This document shows, one piece after another, positions 8,978 to 18,881 of a stretch of 64,000 nt of DNA (positions are counted from its first letter, which is position 1; each line of letters begins with the position of its first letter). The stretch is from assembly GCF_002531935.1 (NCBI RefSeq), contig NZ_NWSV01000001.1, positions 310,001 to 374,000 of the forward strand. Reading direction: 5' to 3'. A program made the translations under genes and the position numbers. The notes beneath the pieces were generated by a model that saw only the letters and a list, made by a program, of their open reading frames with translations, was not told the DNA's origin and ran no database searches. The DNA comes from Rhizobium chutanense. GTDB taxonomy: Bacteria > Pseudomonadota > Alphaproteobacteria > Rhizobiales > Rhizobiaceae.

Positions 8978-9379
8978 GCCGATCGAAACATCCCGCCCGG
9001 CGCTCCGGATCGAGACGGCAAAACCGCCGATCACATCGATCAGAGCGATCGTCATCAAAATGAAGAACACCTGCGTCGCGGCATCCTGGACGAGCAGAAA
9101 CTCGACCAGGAAGACGATGAAGACCAGCATCGACAAGATATGGTTCATCAGGTTGCCGGAACCGGGCCTGGTCGCCTTGAGGATTTCGAAGAACAGCACG
9201 ACAAGGGCGACGACGATTAGGAGATCGCCGAGCGCCATGCTCCAGATCGCGCCCGAGAGCATCGACAGCACGATCACGTCATGATGCAGCGCGGCAATGC
9301 CGCCATCCCCCAGCAGGCCGACCACGGCCAGATTGTAAAGAATAAACGGGATAATCATCAACGGCATGGCGGCTATCAT
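8972..9379 (-). CDS. Four-helix membrane protein, unknown
   Basis: A 135-residue, very hydrophobic protein. Helices are visible at about residues 3-22, 44-66, 80-100 and 103-122, with a short basic end (RSAGRDVSIGL). I do not recognise a named family. It is convergent with phaR and overlaps its stop by 6 bases, which argues for tight transcription termination in this spot or bidirectional readthrough. GGAGAT precedes the ATG. A link to PHB metabolism is only positional. Confidence 0.7.
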   Translation of the reverse strand: MIAAMPLMIIPFILYNLAVVGLLGDGGIAALHHDVIVLSMLSGAIWSMALGDLLIVVALVVLFFEILKATRPGSGNLMNHILSMLVFIVFLVEFLLVQDAATQVFFILMTIALIDVIGGFAVSIRSAGRDVSIGL

Positions 9380-9511
9380 CGGCAGATCTCCTGGCAGGAT
9401 GGGAATACTGCCGTAAACCGCTGTCCCACTTCAAGCCATTGCAAATATTATATCTGCCGACGGAGCGATATCGCGCAAACCGTTCCGATATTGCCGCGAA
9501 GGCGAAATACG

Positions 9512-9538
9512 AAAAGGCCGGCGTGATGCCGGCCTTTT
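9512..9538. terminator. Bidirectional terminator after rpmF
   Basis: AAAAGGCCGGC, GTGAT, GCCGGCCTTTT: an 11-base perfect stem whose A and T ends make it work in either direction. It lies 34 bases past the rpmF stop. Confidence 0.8.
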
Positions 9539-9571
9539 GAAACTTTCGATCGGACGAGCCGGATCGGAAAA

Positions 9572-9757
9572 TTATGCGCTTTCCTTCGGCGTCAGAACCT
9601 GACGGCCGCGATACATGCCGGTCTTCAGGTCGATATGATGCGGGCGACGCAGTTCGCCGGAGTTCTTGTCTTCGACATAGGTCGGAGCCTTCAGTGCGTC
9701 TGCCGAACGGCGCATACCGCGCTTGGACGGGCTTGTTTTTCTCTTCGGTACAGCCAT
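9572..9757 (-). CDS. rpmF: 50S ribosomal protein bL32
   Basis: A 61-residue basic protein, [20 protein letters not shown]..., the canonical bL32 N-terminus, with the alphaproteobacterial middle [18 protein letters not shown]. The ATG at 9757 is fixed by MAVPKRKTS; the longer open frame upstream is not coding. It is followed by a strong terminator. It shares strand with the genes upstream, but a 156-base gap suggests its own promoter. Confidence 0.97.
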
Positions 9758-9913
9758 TTCTCTTACTCCACTTGCGGGCAAAACATTCCCACGGCCAGAC
9801 TGGCGGCCGAAACGGACATGTCGCGATTTCGGAAATTTTGCGCGCTTATACATGCAAGGGGCGGCCTTGACCAGTCCCCATCCATATTTTTTGCGGAAGC
9901 GCTGATTCCCGGT

Positions 9914-10561
9914 TCAGACTTCGTCTTCCGCCACGATCCAACGTTCGGCGCGAGCCGCCTCTTCCCATTTCCGCCAGGCCGCATGCGCCTTCATGGTCTT
10001 CATATAGGCGAGCGTATCGTCCCGGCTGACGAGGTCATAAATGTCGAACCGGTTGACGACGGGCGCAAACATCGCATCCGCACCGGTGAATGCGCCAAAG
10101 AGAAACGGCCCGCCGGATTGCTGCAGCAGGCCTCGCCAGATCGCCTCGATGCGGTTGACATCGGCATCGACACCATTCGGCAAGACGATCCTGGCCTTCG
10201 GCCGGCGGATATTCATCGGGCAGGCGGCGCGCAGCGCCCGGAACCCCGAGAGCATTTCCATCGACACGGAACGGGCGATCGCCCGCGCGGCACGATCGCC
10301 CGGCAAAAGCCCGGCATCGGGATAGAGTTCGGCGGCATATTCGATGATTGCCAGCGATTCCCAGATCTTCAATGCGCCGTGCTGCAGGACCGGCACGTTG
10401 CCGCTGGGCGAAATGGCCTTGATGTCGGGATTGCCGGCGGGATAGTCGAAGGGGATCAGGACCTCCTCGAAATCGATGCCGGCGCCCGTTAGCGCCATCC
10501 AGGGCCGGAACGACCAGGAGGAATAGTTCTTGTTGGCAATGTAGAGCGTCGGTCTGTCCAT
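9914..10561 (-). CDS. Glutathione S-transferase family protein
   Basis: A 215-residue GST. The N-terminal thioredoxin-like half contains YSSWSFRPW (the glutathione-activating Ser/Tyr region) and the cis-Pro motif NVPVL, then KIWESLAIIEYAAE, where ES binds the gamma-glutamyl group. The C-terminal half is the helical domain (FGAFTGADAMFAPVVNRF, an N-capping box). Probably detoxification or a maleylacetoacetate-isomerase-like activity; the substrate cannot be read. It starts 13 bases after the DUF1868 gene, so the two form an operon. Confidence 0.85.
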   Translation of the reverse strand: MDRPTLYIANKNYSSWSFRPWMALTGAGIDFEEVLIPFDYPAGNPDIKAISPSGNVPVLQHGALKIWESLAIIEYAAELYPDAGLLPGDRAARAIARSVSMEMLSGFRALRAACPMNIRRPKARIVLPNGVDADVNRIEAIWRGLLQQSGGPFLFGAFTGADAMFAPVVNRFDIYDLVSRDDTLAYMKTMKAHAAWRKWEEAARAERWIVAEDEV

Positions 10562-10574
10562 GGGCTTCTCCCGT

Positions 10575-11297
10575 TCAGGCGTCGAAATCGAAGATCAGCA
10601 ACTCGTGGAAATGGTTCATGTCCTCGAACACGCAGAAAGCCGGCGGCGTCAATTCGAAAACGGGCGCCTTGCGGCGGATATCCTCGGCCACGTCGGTAAG
10701 CATCGCCTGCCAGCGCGGCAAGGCTTCGTCCTCCAGCCGTTCGATCGGATAGGCGAAGGTCATGTGAAACTTGTAGCCCTCGTGGTTCGGCTGGCGATAG
10801 CCGAGAAGATCGGCAAAGGCATTGCGCCAGGCGCGCATGATCCTGCGGTCTTTTTCCGTCACTCCGTCGACGAGCAGACCCGATGGGCGAGCTTCGACGA
10901 CGGCAACAGCGAAGGGATCGGCCACCCGGAAACCTTCGAGCCGCGCCGCCATCAGCGCGGTCATGTCGTCGATCGGCGTCTCGAGCGGGAGATCGCCGGG
11001 CCAGGCGTTCTTCCGGCGGCGGGTCTCGATGATGCCTTCGAAAAGCGTCATGTGCAGGCTCGAGATCGGCGTGAACAGGAATTGCTGCGCCTCCGGCATC
11101 GCCAGATATGTCTCGCGCGCCTCGATCAGCACCGCCTGGGTTTGCGAGTCTTTTTCGACATGGCAGACGATGGTGTTGCCGGCCTCCGGCAGGAAACCGC
11201 CGATCTTGCGGTAGCGGCTGCCGAGATGGGCCGGCGGGTTCGGATTGTGTGTCTTCGAATAAACAAGAAGCTCGGGAGAAAACGTCGCGACGGTCAT
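10575..11297 (-). CDS. DUF1868 2H-phosphoesterase-like protein
   Basis: A 240-residue protein with two His-x-Thr motifs, SLHMTLFEG (~residue 83) and KFHMTFAYP (~residue 186). These form the paired active site of the 2H phosphoesterase superfamily (2'-5' RNA ligase and cyclic phosphodiesterase fold). The overall match is to DUF1868. Its substrate is unknown. The ATG at 11297 is used; a TTG two codons upstream is the alternative. It is co-directional with the GST gene 13 bases downstream. Confidence 0.75.
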   Translation of the reverse strand: MTVATFSPELLVYSKTHNPNPPAHLGSRYRKIGGFLPEAGNTIVCHVEKDSQTQAVLIEARETYLAMPEAQQFLFTPISSLHMTLFEGIIETRRRKNAWPGDLPLETPIDDMTALMAARLEGFRVADPFAVAVVEARPSGLLVDGVTEKDRRIMRAWRNAFADLLGYRQPNHEGYKFHMTFAYPIERLEDEALPRWQAMLTDVAEDIRRKAPVFELTPPAFCVFEDMNHFHELLIFDFDA

Positions 11298-11393
11298 GGG
11301 CAACTCAGGGGTTCTGATGGGACTGCATCAGCCCATATGGCAGAACCAAGAATGTCAGATGACGCTCACCACCTCCAATAACAAGTTCTGATC

Positions 11394-12131
11394 TCAGTCA
11401 TAGATGCACTTGATGTAGTCGCCTGAGCCCTGCGCCCGCCGCTCGATCACACCCGCAAGCCGGCGAAGGCCGCGTCCGGGCTTGCCGGCATTGCGATCGA
11501 TCGGGTTCGGCAGCGAAACGGCGAGCAGCGATGCCTGGCGCCGCGTCAGCTTCGAGGCCGGCACCTTGAAATGATGCTGGGCCGCCGCCTCGATGCCATA
11601 GATGCCGGGACCCCATTCGGCGATGTTGAGATAGATTTCCATCAGCCGCCGTTTCGACAGGACGAAATCCGTGGAGACGGCCAGTGGAAGCTCCATCGCC
11701 TTGCGCACGAAGGAACGGCTGTTCCAGAGAAACAGGTTCTTGGCCGTCTGCATCGGGATGGTGCTGCCGCCGCGCGTCGCCTGGCCTTTCAGCGTATCCT
11801 CGACCAGCATGCGCATCTCGGCCCAGTCGACGCCGCCGTGGAAGCAATATTGCCCATCCTCGGACATCATCACCGATTGCACCAGAACCGGGGCAATCTC
11901 ATCAAGCGACACCCATCGGCGGTCATAACCGCGCAACAGCACGAGATCGCGCAGCATCAGCGTCGAGACCGGGTGAATGAAGGGCAGAAGGTAGAAGAAG
12001 ATCAGCGCATAGGGAAGGATCAGCAGGGCCAGCACCGCGAGGGCAATGCGTTTCAACACACGCCGGTCTCCGAACCATCGCCGCTCGGCCGGCGCGTCGA
12101 CGCTGTCCTCTATCTCTGGCGCTATATCCAA
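11394..12131 (-). CDS. mtgA: Monofunctional peptidoglycan glycosyltransferase
   Basis: GT51 enzyme that polymerises lipid II glycan strands at the inner membrane. It has 245 residues: a cytoplasmic start, one membrane helix (about residues 29-53), then the catalytic domain with the Glu of [29 protein letters not shown], the second Glu region [10 protein letters not shown] and [13 protein letters not shown]. No transpeptidase domain follows, as expected for MtgA. The start appears to be TTG at 12131; no in-frame ATG precedes the membrane helix. It is divergent from ispA, with 135 bases between. Confidence 0.93.
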   Translation of the reverse strand: MDIAPEIEDSVDAPAERRWFGDRRVLKRIALAVLALLILPYALIFFYLLPFIHPVSTLMLRDLVLLRGYDRRWVSLDEIAPVLVQSVMMSEDGQYCFHGGVDWAEMRMLVEDTLKGQATRGGSTIPMQTAKNLFLWNSRSFVRKAMELPLAVSTDFVLSKRRLMEIYLNIAEWGPGIYGIEAAAQHHFKVPASKLTRRQASLLAVSLPNPIDRNAGKPGRGLRRLAGVIERRAQGSGDYIKCIYD

Positions 12132-12266
12132 TGTCCCCAGCCCGATTTCGCTCCTATCGTTCTCATAACCCCTGTGCGTCGCTTATGCCAGAGCACAGCG
12201 GAAATCTTGCCTCCGCCATCGACAATTCCGTTGCAAGCGGCTGCGCGCTCGTGTCAAACAGCGCCC

Positions 12267-13181
12267 ATGGACGCGAACCGGGACACTTTCGAGACGAGGC
12301 TGAAGCACAACGCCCACGAAATTGAGGCGCTGCTCGACATATTGCTGTCACCACCTACCCTTTCCGATGAAATCACCAGACCCGAGACCCTGCGCAGCGC
12401 CATGCACTATGCCGTGCTGAACGGCGGCAAGCGGCTGCGCCCGTTCCTGGTCGTCGAAAGTGCGGCCCTTCTCGGCGGCGACGCCGAGGCGGCCCTTCGG
12501 GTCGGCGCAGCGCTGGAATGCGTCCACTGCTATTCGCTCGTGCATGACGATCTGCCGGCCATGGACGATGATGATCTGCGCCGCGGCAAACCGACGGTCC
12601 ACATCAAGTTCGACGAAGCCACCGCGATCCTCGCGGGCGACAGCCTGCTGACCTACGCCTTCGACATCATCGCCGCGCCGGAAACGGCCCTTCCCGATAC
12701 GAGCAAGGCAGCGCTGGTGCTGGCTCTCGCCCGCGCTGCCGGTCTCGGCGGCATGGCCGGCGGCCAGGCGCTCGATCTTGCGGCGGAAAGGCAGGCCCCC
12801 GACGAGGCCGGCATCATCCGTCTGCAGGCGATGAAAACCGGTGCGCTGATCCGCTTTGCCTGCGAGGCCGGCGCCATCATCTCGGCAGGTTCGCCGGACG
12901 ATCGCCAGCGCCTGCGCGCCTTCGGCGAGAAGATCGGTCTTGCCTTCCAGCTCGCCGACGACATCCTCGACCTGACGTCGGACACCGCCACCATGGGCAA
13001 GGCGACCGGTAAGGATGCAGCCCGCGGCAAGGGAACGCTTGTTGCCCTGCACGGCATGGAATGGGCCGAGACCGAGCTCCGCCGGCATGTCCGCGACGCC
13101 GAGGCGCTGCTTGCTCCCTACGGCGCCCGCGCCTCGATCCTCACCGCCGCAGCGCATTTCATCGCCGACCGGAAGAGCTGA
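12267..13181 (+). CDS. ispA: Farnesyl/geranyl diphosphate synthase
   Basis: Trans-isoprenyl diphosphate synthase of 304 residues that extends IPP/DMAPP to C10-C15 chains for quinones, bactoprenol and hopanoids. First aspartate-rich motif: HDDLPAMDDDDLRRGKPT (~residue 94); second: LADDILD (~residue 229). The GGKRLRPFL substrate loop is also present. The ATG at 12267 gives the IspA length; the frame stays open far upstream but there overlaps mtgA antisense. It ends 7 bases before the convergent hisC stop. Confidence 0.9.
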   Translation: MDANRDTFETRLKHNAHEIEALLDILLSPPTLSDEITRPETLRSAMHYAVLNGGKRLRPFLVVESAALLGGDAEAALRVGAALECVHCYSLVHDDLPAMDDDDLRRGKPTVHIKFDEATAILAGDSLLTYAFDIIAAPETALPDTSKAALVLALARAAGLGGMAGGQALDLAAERQAPDEAGIIRLQAMKTGALIRFACEAGAIISAGSPDDRQRLRAFGEKIGLAFQLADDILDLTSDTATMGKATGKDAARGKGTLVALHGMEWAETELRRHVRDAEALLAPYGARASILTAAAHFIADRKS

Positions 13182-13188
13182 ACGGCAG

Positions 13189-14250
13189 TCAGGCTGCCAA
13201 GATCGCCTTGAGAGCGGAAACGAGACGGGCACATTCCTCGTCCGTGCCGATGCTGATGCGCAGGAAATCCGAAATACGCGGCTTGGCGAAATGCCGGACG
13301 AGAACACCACGCTCCCGCAGGGCCGCCTGCAGCGCAGCACCGGACCGGTTGTCATGCCGCGCGAAAACGAAATTCGCCTGAGATGGCAGCACCTGGAAAG
13401 CCAGCGCTTCGAGTTCCCGAACGAGATCGTCCCGGCTGGCGATAAGCTTGCTCCGGCAGGTCTCGAACCACGCCTCGTCCTTGATCGCCGCTGTCGCGGC
13501 GACCTGCGCCAGGCGATCGAGCGGATAGGAATTGAAGCTGTCCTTGACGCGCTCCAGCGCCTCGATCAGCGCCCGCTGCCCCAGCGCAAAACCGACGCGC
13601 AGGCCCGCAAAGGAGCGGGATTTCGACAGGGTCTGAATGACCAGCAGATTGGGATATTGGGAAATGAGCGGGATGGCGCTTTCACCGCCGAAATCGACAT
13701 AGGCTTCGTCGATCACCACCACCGCATCCGGATGGGTGGCGACAAGCGCCTCGATGTCGGCAAGCGGCAAGCCGATGCCGGTCGGCGCATTCGGATTGGG
13801 AATGATGATCGCGCCGCACGGCCTGTCGTAATCCGCCAGCCGGATCTGGAACCTGTCATCGACAGGCACTTCGATCGCTTCGATATCGTATAGCAGGCTA
13901 TAAGTCGGATAGAAGCTGTAGCTCACGTCGGGATAGAGAAGCGGCAGCTCGTGTTTCAACAGCGCCTGAAACGCATGGGCGAGGACCTCGTCGGAACCAT
14001 TGCCGACGAAGACCTCGTCCGCGGTCAGACCGTGACGGGCAGCGATCGTCTCGCGCAATTCCGTAGCGGCCGGGTCGGGATAGAGCCGCAGACGATCGTC
14101 CGCCGCCTGCGCGATCGCCTCGAGCGCCTTTGGAGACGGCCCATAGGGATTCTCGTTGGTGTTGAGCTTGACCAGGCCGGGGATACGGGGCTGCTCCCCC
14201 GCGACATAAGGCCGAAGCTTGCTGACGATATCAGACCAGTATCGGCTCAT
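13189..14250 (-). CDS. hisC: Histidinol-phosphate aminotransferase
   Basis: PLP enzyme of histidine synthesis, 353 residues. Family landmarks: [16 protein letters not shown] near the N-terminus, the cofactor-binding [11 protein letters not shown], and the Schiff-base Lys in [15 protein letters not shown], with FVFARHD and RHFAKP...LRISIGT at the C-terminus. Class I/II fold-type I aminotransferase. It lies 16 bases after ispG on the same strand, so they are probably co-transcribed although the pathways differ. Rhizobia carry several hisC paralogues, so the in vivo substrate could be another imidazole or aromatic amino acid. Confidence 0.88.
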   Translation of the reverse strand: MSRYWSDIVSKLRPYVAGEQPRIPGLVKLNTNENPYGPSPKALEAIAQAADDRLRLYPDPAATELRETIAARHGLTADEVFVGNGSDEVLAHAFQALLKHELPLLYPDVSYSFYPTYSLLYDIEAIEVPVDDRFQIRLADYDRPCGAIIIPNPNAPTGIGLPLADIEALVATHPDAVVVIDEAYVDFGGESAIPLISQYPNLLVIQTLSKSRSFAGLRVGFALGQRALIEALERVKDSFNSYPLDRLAQVAATAAIKDEAWFETCRSKLIASRDDLVRELEALAFQVLPSQANFVFARHDNRSGAALQAALRERGVLVRHFAKPRISDFLRISIGTDEECARLVSALKAILAA

Positions 14251-14266
14251 GCGAATTTCCAGGCTT

Positions 14267-15517
14267 TCATTCCGCCGCCGTCCGCTGGCCGAAGCGCTTC
14301 TCGATATAGTCGACGACGAGTGCCTCGAAATCGGCGGCGATATTGGGGCCGCGCAGCGTCAGCGCCTTCTTGCCGTCGATAAAGACGGGGGCGGCCGGCG
14401 TCTCGCCGGTGCCCGGCAGCGAAATGCCGATATCGGCATGTTTGCTTTCCCCCGGCCCGTTGACGATGCAGCCCATGACGGCGACGTTCAGCGCCTCGAC
14501 GCCCGGATATTTCTCGCGCCAGATCGGCATGTTCTTGCGGATGTCGTTCTGAATGTTTTGAGCCAGTTCCTGGAAGACCGTCGACGTCGTGCGCCCACAG
14601 CCGGGACAGGCGGCAACGACGGGTATGAACTGGCGGAAGCCCATGACCTGCAGGATTTCCTGCGCCACCTGGACTTCGCGCGTGCGGTCGCCGTTCGGCT
14701 CGGGCGTCAGCGACACGCGGATCGTATCGCCGATGCCTTGCTGCAGCACGAAGCCCATTGCCGCCGACGAGGCGACGATGCCCTTGGTGCCCATGCCGGC
14801 CTCGGTCAGGCCAAGATGCAAAGCATGATTGGAGCGTTCGGCGAGCATCGAATTGACGGCGATCAGGTCCTGGACCTGGCTGACCTTGGCCGACAGGATG
14901 ATGCGGTTGCGCGGCAGGCCGATCTCTTCGGCAAGCGCTGCCGAAAGCAGCGCCGACTGCACGATCGCCTCGCGCGTCACCTGCCGGGCCGAAAGCGGTG
15001 AGCCGGCCGCGGCATTCTGGTCCATCAGCGCCGTCAGCAGATCCTGGTCGAGCGATCCCCAGTTGACGCCGATTCGCACCGGCTTGTCATAGCGGATCGC
15101 CATCTCGATGATTTCGGCGAACTGCTTGTCCTTCTTGTCCTTGAAGCCGACATTGCCGGGGTTGATGCGGTATTTCGCCAGCGCCGCGGCACAATCGGGA
15201 TGATCGGCAAGCAGCTTGTGGCCGATATAATGGAAGTCGCCGATCAGCGGCACGTCCATGCCGAGCCGCAGCAGCCGCTCGCGGATCTTCGGCACGGCGG
15301 CGGCACTCTCGTCGCGGTCGACGGTGATGCGCACCAGCTCCGAACCCTCGCGGTGGAGGGCCGCGACCTGGGCGACGGTCGAATCGATATCGGCCGTATC
15401 GGTGTTCGTCATGGACTGCACGACGACCGGCGCCCCGCCGCCGACGATGACGCCGCCGACATCGACGGCAATGGAAGCGCGGCGCGGTTTCGGATCAAAA
15501 TCGGCGGCTGAGGACAT
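14267..15517 (-). CDS. ispG: 4-hydroxy-3-methylbut-2-enyl diphosphate synthase
   Basis: The penultimate enzyme of the MEP isoprenoid pathway, a [4Fe-4S] protein (GcpE). About 416 residues: a TIM-barrel N-terminal domain ([38 protein letters not shown]) and a C-terminal cluster domain with CPGCGRTTS and [11 protein letters not shown] supplying the Fe-S ligands. The ATG at 15517 ([11 protein letters not shown]) was chosen over one five codons upstream. It neighbours hisC downstream. Together with ispA nearby it makes this a small isoprenoid cluster. Confidence 0.95.
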   Translation of the reverse strand: MSSAADFDPKPRRASIAVDVGGVIVGGGAPVVVQSMTNTDTADIDSTVAQVAALHREGSELVRITVDRDESAAAVPKIRERLLRLGMDVPLIGDFHYIGHKLLADHPDCAAALAKYRINPGNVGFKDKKDKQFAEIIEMAIRYDKPVRIGVNWGSLDQDLLTALMDQNAAAGSPLSARQVTREAIVQSALLSAALAEEIGLPRNRIILSAKVSQVQDLIAVNSMLAERSNHALHLGLTEAGMGTKGIVASSAAMGFVLQQGIGDTIRVSLTPEPNGDRTREVQVAQEILQVMGFRQFIPVVAACPGCGRTTSTVFQELAQNIQNDIRKNMPIWREKYPGVEALNVAVMGCIVNGPGESKHADIGISLPGTGETPAAPVFIDGKKALTLRGPNIAADFEALVVDYIEKRFGQRTAAE

Positions 15518-15613
15518 GAAGCGCTTTTTCACCCCTAGAAACAGTGCCTTTCAGGTGGATCATGACCGCTTTCTTGTCAACCGCCCCCGATATCACTTTT
15601 GTTGGGAAGCGGC

Positions 15614-16807
15614 TCAGTGACCGCCCCCGGAAACCCCATCGGCATAATGGGCGAGCTTGGAGAACGCCAGGACGACCAGCAGCAGCACCGGCAGCGCCAT
15701 GAACACCACGGCAAAACCGATATGCTCGGCGACGAAGCCGATCAACGACGGCGCAACCAGCATGCCGGAATACCCCATGGTCGTGACCACGGAGATGCCG
15801 ATGCCGGGCTTGAGGCCGGGAATGTTGCCCGCCGCCGAGAAGGCGATCGGCACCATGTTGGAAATGCCGATACCGCAAAAGGCAAAACCCAGAATGGCAA
15901 GCTCGGCATTGGGCGCCAGGCCCGCAAGCAGCATGCCGACAATGGCAAACAGCGTGCAGATCCGCAGCGTCTTGACGCCGCCGAGACGATCGCGCACCAG
16001 GTCGCCGGCAAAGCGCATGATCGCCATGGTCGCCGAAAAGGCTGCGAAACCAAGACCGGAGAGCGCCACGGAGGCGTCCATTTCCTGGCGCAGATAGAGC
16101 GCGCCCCAGTCCAGGACGGCACCTTCCGGCACCATGGAGAACAAGGCCATCAATCCGAGCAGCCACGGCAGCGGCACCATCGGCAGCTTGGTCTTTTCCT
16201 TCTTGGTATCGGGATGCGGCGGATCCGCAAGGATCATCGGCCAGGCAACGGCGAGGAAGATCGCCGCCAGCACCGTCGCCAGCTGCGCATGGCCGAGAAT
16301 GCCGAGCTTGGCAATCACGATGCCGCCGAGGCCGGAGCCGATCAGCCCGCCAAGGCTCCAGAAAGCGTGGCACGACGACATGATGGCGCGGCGCATGGAT
16401 TTCTCGACCGACACCGCATTGGCATTCATCGCCACATCCATCGCGCCGATGAAGCCGCCGAACAGGAACAGCGAAATGGCCCCGGTGATCACATTCGGCG
16501 CGAGCGTCAATGCCATGAGCAGCGGCAGCACGCCGACCACCGTCGCCCGAACGACGACACGCGAGCCATGTCTGGCGATCTGCGCGCCAGCGATCGGCAT
16601 CATGACCAGCGAGCCGAGGCCGAAAACCAGGATCATCAGCCCGAGTTCGAATTTGGTGAGGCCTAGACGCTCGGCAAAATCCGGGATCTTCGGCGCCCAG
16701 CAGCCGACGACGAAGCCGTTCATGAGAAAGAGCAGGGAAACCGCCGCCCTGCTTCTGGTGATGAAGCCGCTCCGGGCTCCCCGTGGCGCACTCACGTGAC
16801 TGTCCAT
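15614..16807 (-). CDS. MFS transporter (YbjJ-like)
   Basis: A 397-residue secondary transporter with about twelve hydrophobic helices. The motifs GCWAPKIPDFAERLGL and GLMILVFGLGSLVMMPIAG are typical of the YbjJ/fucose-permease-like branch of the major facilitator superfamily. The substrate is unknown. It is downstream of the DeoR-type regulator on the same strand (63-base gap), so it is plausibly the regulator's target and may move a sugar or sugar-like compound, which is inference. Confidence 0.85.
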   Translation of the reverse strand: MDSHVSAPRGARSGFITRSRAAVSLLFLMNGFVVGCWAPKIPDFAERLGLTKFELGLMILVFGLGSLVMMPIAGAQIARHGSRVVVRATVVGVLPLLMALTLAPNVITGAISLFLFGGFIGAMDVAMNANAVSVEKSMRRAIMSSCHAFWSLGGLIGSGLGGIVIAKLGILGHAQLATVLAAIFLAVAWPMILADPPHPDTKKEKTKLPMVPLPWLLGLMALFSMVPEGAVLDWGALYLRQEMDASVALSGLGFAAFSATMAIMRFAGDLVRDRLGGVKTLRICTLFAIVGMLLAGLAPNAELAILGFAFCGIGISNMVPIAFSAAGNIPGLKPGIGISVVTTMGYSGMLVAPSLIGFVAEHIGFAVVFMALPVLLLVVLAFSKLAHYADGVSGGGH

Positions 16808-16870
16808 TTTCGGTCTTTCCTCATTGCCGGGCTTGGGAGCGCCCGTTTTTCTTAACTCTGTAACGGCGGC

Positions 16871-17647
16871 TCAGTTCGTTTTCTCGGCGATGACGGTCCT
16901 GCATCCGCGTTCGCGGTAACCCGCAAGAACGGCCGGATCGGCATCGTGCTCGACGACCAGGCATTCGCAATGCGCAACCGGCAGGACACTGTGCGGCGCA
17001 GCCGTGCCGAATTTCTCCGAGGTGACCGCCGCCAGCACTTTTCTGCTTCTCGATGCGGCAAACCGCTTGAACTCGGCATCCTCGAAGCCGAACGCGGTGA
17101 TGCCGGCTTCGAGATCGACGCCGCAGGCGCCGAGAATGCAGAGATCGGGCGAAATCTGCTCCATGTCGCGGAGCGCCTTGGCGCCGAGCGCCCCACCCGT
17201 CTGCCGGTCCACCATGCCGCCGATCAGGATGACGTTGACGGCAGGCTTGTCGATCAGTGCGGCGGCGATCGCCGGCGCATTGGTCGCGGCCGTCAGCTCG
17301 AGTTCGGCCGGCAAGGCATTGGCGATCGCCAGATTGGTGCTGCCGGCATCGAAGAATACACACGCACCGGCAGCGATCTGCGTTGCCGCGGCGCGCGCTA
17401 AGGCCTGTTTCCGATCGGCGGCAAAACCGATGCGCTGCGTCAGGCTTCCATGCGCCGGCGAAACCGGCAAAGCGCCGCCATAGACCCGCTCGCAGAGCCC
17501 TGCCGCAGCCATCTCACGCAGGTCGCGCCGCACCGTATCCTCGGAGACGCCGAATTCCAGCGCAAGCTCCGCCGCCAGCACACGGCCATTCAGCCGCAGC
17601 CTCTCGGAAATTACCCCCTGGCGCTCTCGCAACAAAAAATCCTGCAT
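16871..17647 (-). CDS. DeoR-family transcriptional regulator
   Basis: A 258-residue regulator. The N-terminal DeoR winged helix-turn-helix (RQGVISERLRLNGRVLAAELALEFGVSEDTVRRDLREM) is followed by the sugar-phosphate-sensing DeoRC domain with FFDAGSTNLAIANAL, GGMVDRQTGGALG and the SEKFGTAAPH end. It probably senses a phosphorylated sugar. It is divergent from the EamA transporter gene across a spacer holding a long dyad that is the obvious operator candidate, and upstream of the MFS gene, so it may control both. Confidence 0.88.
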   Translation of the reverse strand: MQDFLLRERQGVISERLRLNGRVLAAELALEFGVSEDTVRRDLREMAAAGLCERVYGGALPVSPAHGSLTQRIGFAADRKQALARAAATQIAAGACVFFDAGSTNLAIANALPAELELTAATNAPAIAAALIDKPAVNVILIGGMVDRQTGGALGAKALRDMEQISPDLCILGACGVDLEAGITAFGFEDAEFKRFAASRSRKVLAAVTSEKFGTAAPHSVLPVAHCECLVVEHDADPAVLAGYRERGCRTVIAEKTN

Positions 17648-17678
17648 GTTTCTACCGGATCAACATCTGAAATAAGAT

Positions 17679-17731
17679 AAACGTGCATAAACGCTGATGA
17701 CCGTGCAGGCAACATGCACGGTCACACGTTT
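17679..17731. promoter_or_regulatory. Extended dyad, likely operator of the DeoR-type regulator
   Basis: Core inverted repeat TGACCGTGCA (17698-17707), 7-base spacer, TGCACGGTCA (17715-17724). An outer pair, AAACGTG (17679-17685) and CACGTTT (17725-17731), is also complementary, and CGTGCA occurs three times. It sits between the divergent deoR-type and EamA genes. No T-run follows, so it is more likely an operator than a terminator. Confidence 0.55.
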
Positions 17732-17857
17732 TCTGACGTTATGAAACAAAGCTCCACCACCAGAGCGAAATATCGTCTATTGACCGACCCGAGGGCCGGG
17801 ATTACCGATCTCATATTCTCGATTCCCGCCGGCAGCTCCGCCATCTGGTGCATTCCC

Positions 17858-18727
17858 GTGAAAAACTCCGTCAGCCTGGGCATTCTGCTCACGAGCCTCG
17901 CCTATATGGCGTTCACCTTCCATGACGCGATCATCAAGATCCTGACCTCAACCATCCCGGTCTGGCAGATCCTGTTTTTCCGCAGCCTCACCATCCTCGT
18001 CGGTTGTCTCGCCTATGGCCGCGGCAAGCTCGTCCATCAAACGATGACCTCGCCGATCATCAAGCCGATGATCCTCCGCAGCATGCTTCTTCTCTCTGCC
18101 TGGCTTTCCTATTATTCCGCTGCAAGCCGCCTGCAGCTGGCCGAAGTGACGACGCTTTATTACGCCGCACCTGTCGTCGGCACCCTGCTTGCATGGCTCA
18201 TCCTGAAGGAGGAGGTCACGCCGGCGCGCTGGCTTGCCGTCGGCGTCGGTTTCGTCGGCGTGCTCATTGCCTGCAACCCGATCGGCCTCACCATCTCCTG
18301 GCCGGTCTATCTGGCGCTGCAGGCCGCCGTTCTCTGGGCCGCCGCCATGGTATTGCTGCGCAAGACCTCGTTGCACGAAAAGACCACCGTCCAGCTTACC
18401 GTCTCCAATGTCTTTTTCCTTGTTATGACAGGCATTGCCGTCCTCTATACGTGGCGGACGCCTGACATGACGCAGCTGGCGCTTCTCGTCGCCACCGGCG
18501 TCGTCGCCGGCTTAGCGCAGGTCTCGCTTTTCGAAGGCATGCGCCGGGCGCCTGTCTCCGTGCTTGCGCCCTTCGAATATACCTCTCTCGTCTGGGCCTT
18601 TCTGCTCGGCTACCTGATCTGGGCCGACCTCCCCACGCAGAATGTCATTGCCGGCGCATGCATGATCCTCGGGGCCGGATTGATCATCATTGTCAGCGAG
18701 AGGCTGCGCCGCCGCGCCGCGGTTTGA
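17858..18727 (+). CDS. EamA/DMT-family transporter
   Basis: Ten-helix drug/metabolite transporter made of two EamA repeats, with 289 residues from the GTG at 17858. The first repeat begins with LGILLTSLAYMAFTFHDAIIKIL; characteristic PVVGTLLAWLILKEEVTPARW and FEYTSLVWAFLLGYLIWAD segments follow each half. The start is uncertain. ATGs at 17714 and 17741 are in frame, but the first lies inside the dyad and none has a good Shine-Dalgarno sequence; homology begins only at the GTG. Substrate unknown. It is divergent from the DeoR-type gene. Confidence 0.78.
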   Translation: MKNSVSLGILLTSLAYMAFTFHDAIIKILTSTIPVWQILFFRSLTILVGCLAYGRGKLVHQTMTSPIIKPMILRSMLLLSAWLSYYSAASRLQLAEVTTLYYAAPVVGTLLAWLILKEEVTPARWLAVGVGFVGVLIACNPIGLTISWPVYLALQAAVLWAAAMVLLRKTSLHEKTTVQLTVSNVFFLVMTGIAVLYTWRTPDMTQLALLVATGVVAGLAQVSLFEGMRRAPVSVLAPFEYTSLVWAFLLGYLIWADLPTQNVIAGACMILGAGLIIIVSERLRRRAAV

Positions 18728-18881
18728 TGCTTATTTTCCAAGGCATTCCCGGTTCAACCGGCCGCTTGAGAAAAATATTTGCAGTTGCTGCTTTTATTCG
18801 CAGTTTTTTACGCTTCCGGCGCCCTAGTTTTCTGCGAACTATCCCTCATCCGATCACAACCTCCCAAGGATGGATACAACA

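Noticed and set aside
11571..12266. N-terminal extension of ispA overlapping mtgA
   Set aside because: The frame is open only because it is antisense to mtgA; the IspA domain starts at 12267.
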